Below, one piece after another: positions 21,800 through 25,731 of a stretch of DNA of 25,731 nucleotides (its first letter is position 1; each line of letters opens with the position of its first letter). Position numbers and translations under genes: made by a program. The notes below the pieces were generated by a model. It did no database searches. It was given only the letters and a program-made list of their open reading frames with translations, and had not been told where the DNA came from. The stretch comes from CAYNFR01 sp964616755 (GTDB taxonomy: Bacteria > Bacteroidota > Bacteroidia > Chitinophagales > Saprospiraceae). Location: positions 1 to 25,731 of the forward strand of contig CAZTSI010000047.1 in NCBI GenBank assembly GCA_964616755.1, in the 5' to 3' direction.

Positions 21800-24700
21800 T
21801 TGAAGGACTCTCCAAAGCATATTAGTTCTATTTTATTGCGCATATTTTTTGTGCTATTGATTTTTATTTTCTCGATTCTTGGGGCTTTACATATGCCTAC
21901 TGTTCAAAGAGCATTGACTCAGCGAGTGGTCAATCAAATCACCAGTAATCTTGATGCTACTTTGACCATTGAAGCAACCAACTTTAGTATCTTCGATGGG
22001 TTGACTTTCGAAAGGATTTACATGCTATCACAGGTGCGTCAAGATACCCTTCTGTTTGTCAAAGAAATAAGCATTAGTCCACGAAATACATTACTTGGGC
22101 TGTTTAGAGATGTAGCATTCAATAATTTGCGTATTGAAGGGCTAAGGTTATGGTTCATACACTATGCGGATACAGATATACTCAATTGGATGGAAATCCA
22201 ACAAGAATCTAACAATGCGCCAAATAATGCGGCGCCTTCGCACATTGACTTAAGTGCTGTGAATATCTTAGATTTCGGATTTGTGTATCGGGACGAAGTG
22301 CGATGTGAGTACGCCGATGCCACTTTTAAGGCATTTCATTTAGTGCTGAATGATTATGCTCTAGGAGAAATGATGTTTGATATCCGCCGACTAACCATGG
22401 TCGAACCTGTGTTACATTTCAAACAAAGCGAATATCTAAAGCCATATGTCCAATCAACAGACTCACTCCCATTGTCAGCGCGGAGATTACCGATAGTCTC
22501 AATCAAGGACTTTGCTGTCATTAATGGAACTGTCGATATCGAACTATTAACTCAATCCATTGCAGCAGAATCGTTGGATGTGATCTTAAGTAAACTTAAC
22601 TTCCATTCCATTGACGATATAGCCTTCGTGCTTGAGGATCTTTCCTTCAAAAGTGAGCAGCTAAACATAGATATGATCTCGGTGGGAGATGTACGCAAGA
22701 AAAATGATTCCGTGCTCTTAAGAGATAGTAAAGTGAATATAGGAAAGAGTAAGTTGATTTTTGACCTAGAACTCAATAGTGGCATTCAAGACGTCGTACA
22801 AGGACTCTCTTCTGGAAAACTCGACATAAAATTCGCAACTATTTTTCTAAAAGATATTATGCACCTCCTTCCAGAAATAAACAATGCACTCATTGGCCAA
22901 CCTATCGCATACAAGCCTCTTCAATTGAAAGGAAGTGCGGTTTGGAAAGATAAGTCAGTAGAGTGGAACAATTTGGATTTTTGGATAGATAAACGACATC
23001 ATTTTAATGGAAGTGGTAGTTTCAACTATTTTAATAAATGGCAAGAAAGTCTTTTGAATGTTGAGGTAAAAGCGTTGCATTCTAACTTGTCAGAATTGAA
23101 CAAATTGTACACTAAAATTAATGTACCGGACGAACTGTTGCGCTTTGGCATGATTGATTTTACAGGTTCATTTGACGGATTTATTAATGATTTCGTTGCT
23201 GATGGTATACTGTTGAGCGATATAGGTAGGGCAGATATGGATATACAGTTTGATCTAAGCGGTAATGGTGATCAGTCATTGCAATATAGCGGCAGCGTTC
23301 AATTGGATAGTTTTGATCTGAGCAAAATGACGCTTAATTCTAAGTTTGGATTAACGAATGCATCCGTCAAAATAGCGAATGGAGTGGGGCCTAACTTTGA
23401 TGCATCTTCTGCCGATATTGAAGCGATAATTGACTATTTGCATTTTAGTGATTATACGTATACCAATGCGATTTATAATGGTGTATTGAGCAGTAAGGTG
23501 GTTGATGGCACTTTTCACATCAGTGATGATGCGCTAGACTTAACGTTTGAAGGCAAGGTCGATTTTGCACAGGAGGTGCCAGTGTATGATTTCTATATTA
23601 ATGCAAAGAAGATTAACTTTTGTGATTTAAATCTTTTTACATTTCCTTGTGAGCTATCCTTTGTTGGCTATGTAGATCTGAAAGGTAATAATGGAAAAGA
23701 TATATTGGGAAGTGTCGCATTCAAGGATATTAAATTGCGACATGATACATTTTTGTTTGCAATGAATTATATGGAGTTGCAGAGTTACTTGTCTAATAGC
23801 GGAGGATCGTTTTCATTGAGCTCAGATATAGCGAATATGGATATTAAGGGGGAGTATAATTTGGCGAAAATGTTTCCGCAGATGTTTGATCAATTTGTTA
23901 AAAATGAAATTGAGCATGCAGAAGTGTTGGGTCTTAAAGTTTTAGATCGCGCGTATGTCGAACAAGACTTTAGTTTTTCAATAAATTTAATGAACATCAA
24001 TCCTGCATTGAAATTCTTAAATCTTGGGGTGGCCATTGACAGTGGCGCGGTAATATCTGGGAGATATAATACTAAAGAATCTATAATGGTTCTCAATGCG
24101 AATGTGCCAGAAATGCGCATTGGAACCGCTAAGGCAGATGATTTTGGCTTTTTCTTTACATCCACGTCCGAGTTCAGCACAATAGCCATCGATGCCAACC
24201 AATTGAATAGAGGGAATATCAAGATTGTAGAGCCTAAGGTAAATGTGCGATTTGATGGCGATGAAATCCTTTGGGATTTTGGCTATTTTAATGATTTATT
24301 CAATCGCTTTATTCTTCAAGGCACTTCTAAAATCAGTGATAAGGGATATTTTTCCGAATTGATAACAGATGATATATTGGTGGATAGTGTCAAATGGTCT
24401 GTCACTGCATTGGACGGTATTGGTTTGTATCCAAAACGAATTGGCTTAAAATTATTGAACATAACAGACGGAGCACGAAGTTTGACGTTGAAGGATGTCA
24501 AAGGCAAAGGGCTCGAAATTGGTATGGATAATTTTGAATTAGGCTATATAGATGCTTTAATAAATTATGATAAGCTTCGATTTAATGGCTTAATCAATTC
24601 TACCTTCAACATTACGGATATTTATGACGACCGGCAAGTGCAAGGTATTTTGGACGTTGCGGATTTCAGAATTAATGGTGACCCTTTTGGACGTTTGTAT

Positions 24701-25731
24701 TTGAGCGCACAGCAAGTTGATGAAGGCTTAATAGGTGTGGATTTGTCTATAGTCAAAGATATTCAAACATTGAAAGTATTGGGTTCTTATGATACCCAAA
24801 AGGATGAAGTAGACGCAGAGGTATCCATAAGCAATTATCCGATGAATTTTTTTGAATATATCATCACAGATGGTTTGTCTGAAGTCATCGGAACGACGAA
24901 TTTGGATGCTACTGTTTTTGGCCCAATCAACAACTTGAAAATGAATGGTACGGCGCTTATTGAAAACGCAGGGATGAAGGTGGATTATCTTGGCGCCTAT
25001 TATCGTATAGAAAATCAAAGCGTTAAGTTCGACGAATCTTTTATTGACTTTAATAATGTCATTTTGAAGGATGAACGTGATAATGAAGCTGTTGTTTCAG
25101 GTGGATTGCGACATAGTTTTCTAGCAGATATCCGTGCGGATTTAGCCATATCCTCTCCCGAATTTATTGCCCTCAATACGACCAATTTGGATAATCCACT
25201 TTATTATGGCTTGGGAAATGGACGAGTGGATATTTCCTTTAAAGGAAAATTTGATGCTATCAATATCCGTGTTGACGCGGAAGCAGGACGCTTGTCACGT
25301 TTATATATTCCATTAGGAAGTAGCGCAATCTCATATGAGGAGTCCTTTATAAAATTTGACTATGAAAGGGAAATCAGAGATAGTGTAAATGAGAGTTCTC
25401 TTGTCAATAGGTTGCAAGAAAGTGGTGTGGACTTTGAAATGAATCTTGAGTTTTCTCCAGAGGCAGAGGTGCAAGTGATATATGATCCAAACACCAATAA
25501 CGTTTTAGTCGGAAGAGGTACGGGGGATCTACAAATTAGAATAAAACGCGATGGCGAGTTTAGTGTCTATGGCACCTATAATGTTCTTTCTGGTCGCTAT
25601 TTATACACGGCATACGGATTAATCGCAAAACCTTTTGAGATAAATAGCGGAGGTACAGTTGTTTGGACTGGTGACCCCATTAATGCGACCATCGACGTCA
25701 CAGCTCAATATCCTGGTTTACGTGCGCCGCT
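21800..25731 (+). CDS. tamB: TamB-like translocation/assembly module protein (partial, runs off right edge)
   Basis: A single frame stays open from 21776 to the window end; 1310 codons are visible from the chosen start. There is no ATG before the membrane helix, so TTG at 21800 (MKDSPKHISSILLRIFF) is the likely start; the first in-frame ATG (21893) would remove the helix. Residues about 10-30 are a signal anchor, followed by AsmA/TamB-like repeated beta-strand segments spanning the periplasm. The end has the DUF490 features GRGTGDLQIRIKRDGEFSVY, then YNVLSGRYLYTAYGL and GDPINATIDVTAQYPGL. Known TamB proteins help move lipids or outer-membrane proteins to the outer membrane. The C-terminal end lies outside the window. 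Confidence 0.88.
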   Translation, partial: MKDSPKHISSILLRIFFVLLIFIFSILGALHMPTVQRALTQRVVNQITSNLDATLTIEATNFSIFDGLTFERIYMLSQVRQDTLLFVKEISISPRNTLLGLFRDVAFNNLRIEGLRLWFIHYADTDILNWMEIQQESNNAPNNAAPSHIDLSAVNILDFGFVYRDEVRCEYADATFKAFHLVLNDYALGEMMFDIRRLTMVEPVLHFKQSEYLKPYVQSTDSLPLSARRLPIVSIKDFAVINGTVDIELLTQSIAAESLDVILSKLNFHSIDDIAFVLEDLSFKSEQLNIDMISVGDVRKKNDSVLLRDSKVNIGKSKLIFDLELNSGIQDVVQGLSSGKLDIKFATIFLKDIMHLLPEINNALIGQPIAYKPLQLKGSAVWKDKSVEWNNLDFWIDKRHHFNGSGSFNYFNKWQESLLNVEVKALHSNLSELNKLYTKINVPDELLRFGMIDFTGSFDGFINDFVADGILLSDIGRADMDIQFDLSGNGDQSLQYSGSVQLDSFDLSKMTLNSKFGLTNASVKIANGVGPNFDASSADIEAIIDYLHFSDYTYTNAIYNGVLSSKVVDGTFHISDDALDLTFEGKVDFAQEVPVYDFYINAKKINFCDLNLFTFPCELSFVGYVDLKGNNGKDILGSVAFKDIKLRHDTFLFAMNYMELQSYLSNSGGSFSLSSDIANMDIKGEYNLAKMFPQMFDQFVKNEIEHAEVLGLKVLDRAYVEQDFSFSINLMNINPALKFLNLGVAIDSGAVISGRYNTKESIMVLNANVPEMRIGTAKADDFGFFFTSTSEFSTIAIDANQLNRGNIKIVEPKVNVRFDGDEILWDFGYFNDLFNRFILQGTSKISDKGYFSELITDDILVDSVKWSVTALDGIGLYPKRIGLKLLNITDGARSLTLKDVKGKGLEIGMDNFELGYIDALINYDKLRFNGLINSTFNITDIYDDRQVQGILDVADFRINGDPFGRLYLSAQQVDEGLIGVDLSIVKDIQTLKVLGSYDTQKDEVDAEVSISNYPMNFFEYIITDGLSEVIGTTNLDATVFGPINNLKMNGTALIENAGMKVDYLGAYYRIENQSVKFDESFIDFNNVILKDERDNEAVVSGGLRHSFLADIRADLAISSPEFIALNTTNLDNPLYYGLGNGRVDISFKGKFDAINIRVDAEAGRLSRLYIPLGSSAISYEESFIKFDYEREIRDSVNESSLVNRLQESGVDFEMNLEFSPEAEVQVIYDPNTNNVLVGRGTGDLQIRIKRDGEFSVYGTYNVLSGRYLYTAYGLIAKPFEINSGGTVVWTGDPINATIDVTAQYPGLRAP

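Noticed and set aside
21515..21820. 101-aa minus-strand open frame across the folP end
   Set aside because: It is antisense to folP and the tamB start region, with no recognisable features.

Overview
The window looks like chromosome of a moderately AT-rich Bacteroidota, possibly a Saprospiria-like lineage (inference). The support is TAnnTTTG-type promoters, no clear Shine-Dalgarno sites, many lipoproteins, a DUF4296 lipoprotein, a TamB-like giant protein, and an M23 peptidase of the Bacteroidota 'HVCYRFWKNG' type. No tRNA, rRNA, CRISPR array, transposase or phage gene was seen.

Left part (1-6290): this is the accessory and most unusual region. On the plus strand are a secreted HEIGH-type (M57-like) metalloprotease lipoprotein and a small lipoprotein. 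On the minus strand is a tandemly duplicated cassette. Each copy encodes a short secreted Cys-rich peptide (64-65 aa with a 23-aa signal) followed by a DUF4221-like beta-propeller lipoprotein (387-392 aa). Each propeller gene is followed by a broken copy of the 3' end of the neighbouring 3-hydroxybutyryl-CoA dehydrogenase gene. The intact dehydrogenase is at 5400-6287, a fragment is at 3434-3690, and a decayed remnant lies at about 1576-1780. These scars record at least two tandem duplication events. Perfect 104-bp and 95-bp identity blocks inside otherwise diverged copies suggest later gene conversion. I consider this peptide/propeller cassette the best candidate for an undescribed system.

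Middle part (5400-14800): an acyl-CoA ligase and 3-hydroxyacyl-CoA dehydrogenase pair (fatty-acid or butanoate metabolism) is followed by miaA (tRNA modification), with lysA (last step of lysine biosynthesis) on the opposite strand. Next comes a minus-strand operon, pgmB - maltose phosphorylase - GH13 lipoprotein. A surface or periplasmic alpha-glucan hydrolase would release maltose, maltose phosphorylase would give glucose plus beta-glucose-1-phosphate, and beta-phosphoglucomutase would give glucose-6-phosphate.

Right part (14908-25731): a SWIM zinc-finger protein is on the minus strand. A plus-strand operon follows, with a SixA-like phosphohistidine phosphatase, a DUF4296 lipoprotein, an OmpR/PhoB-type response regulator and a histidine kinase with almost no periplasmic domain. 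After it come an M23 cell-wall peptidase on the minus strand, folP (folate biosynthesis) and a TamB-like protein that runs off the right edge. Three genes (miaA, the histidine kinase, tamB) appear to use TTG starts.
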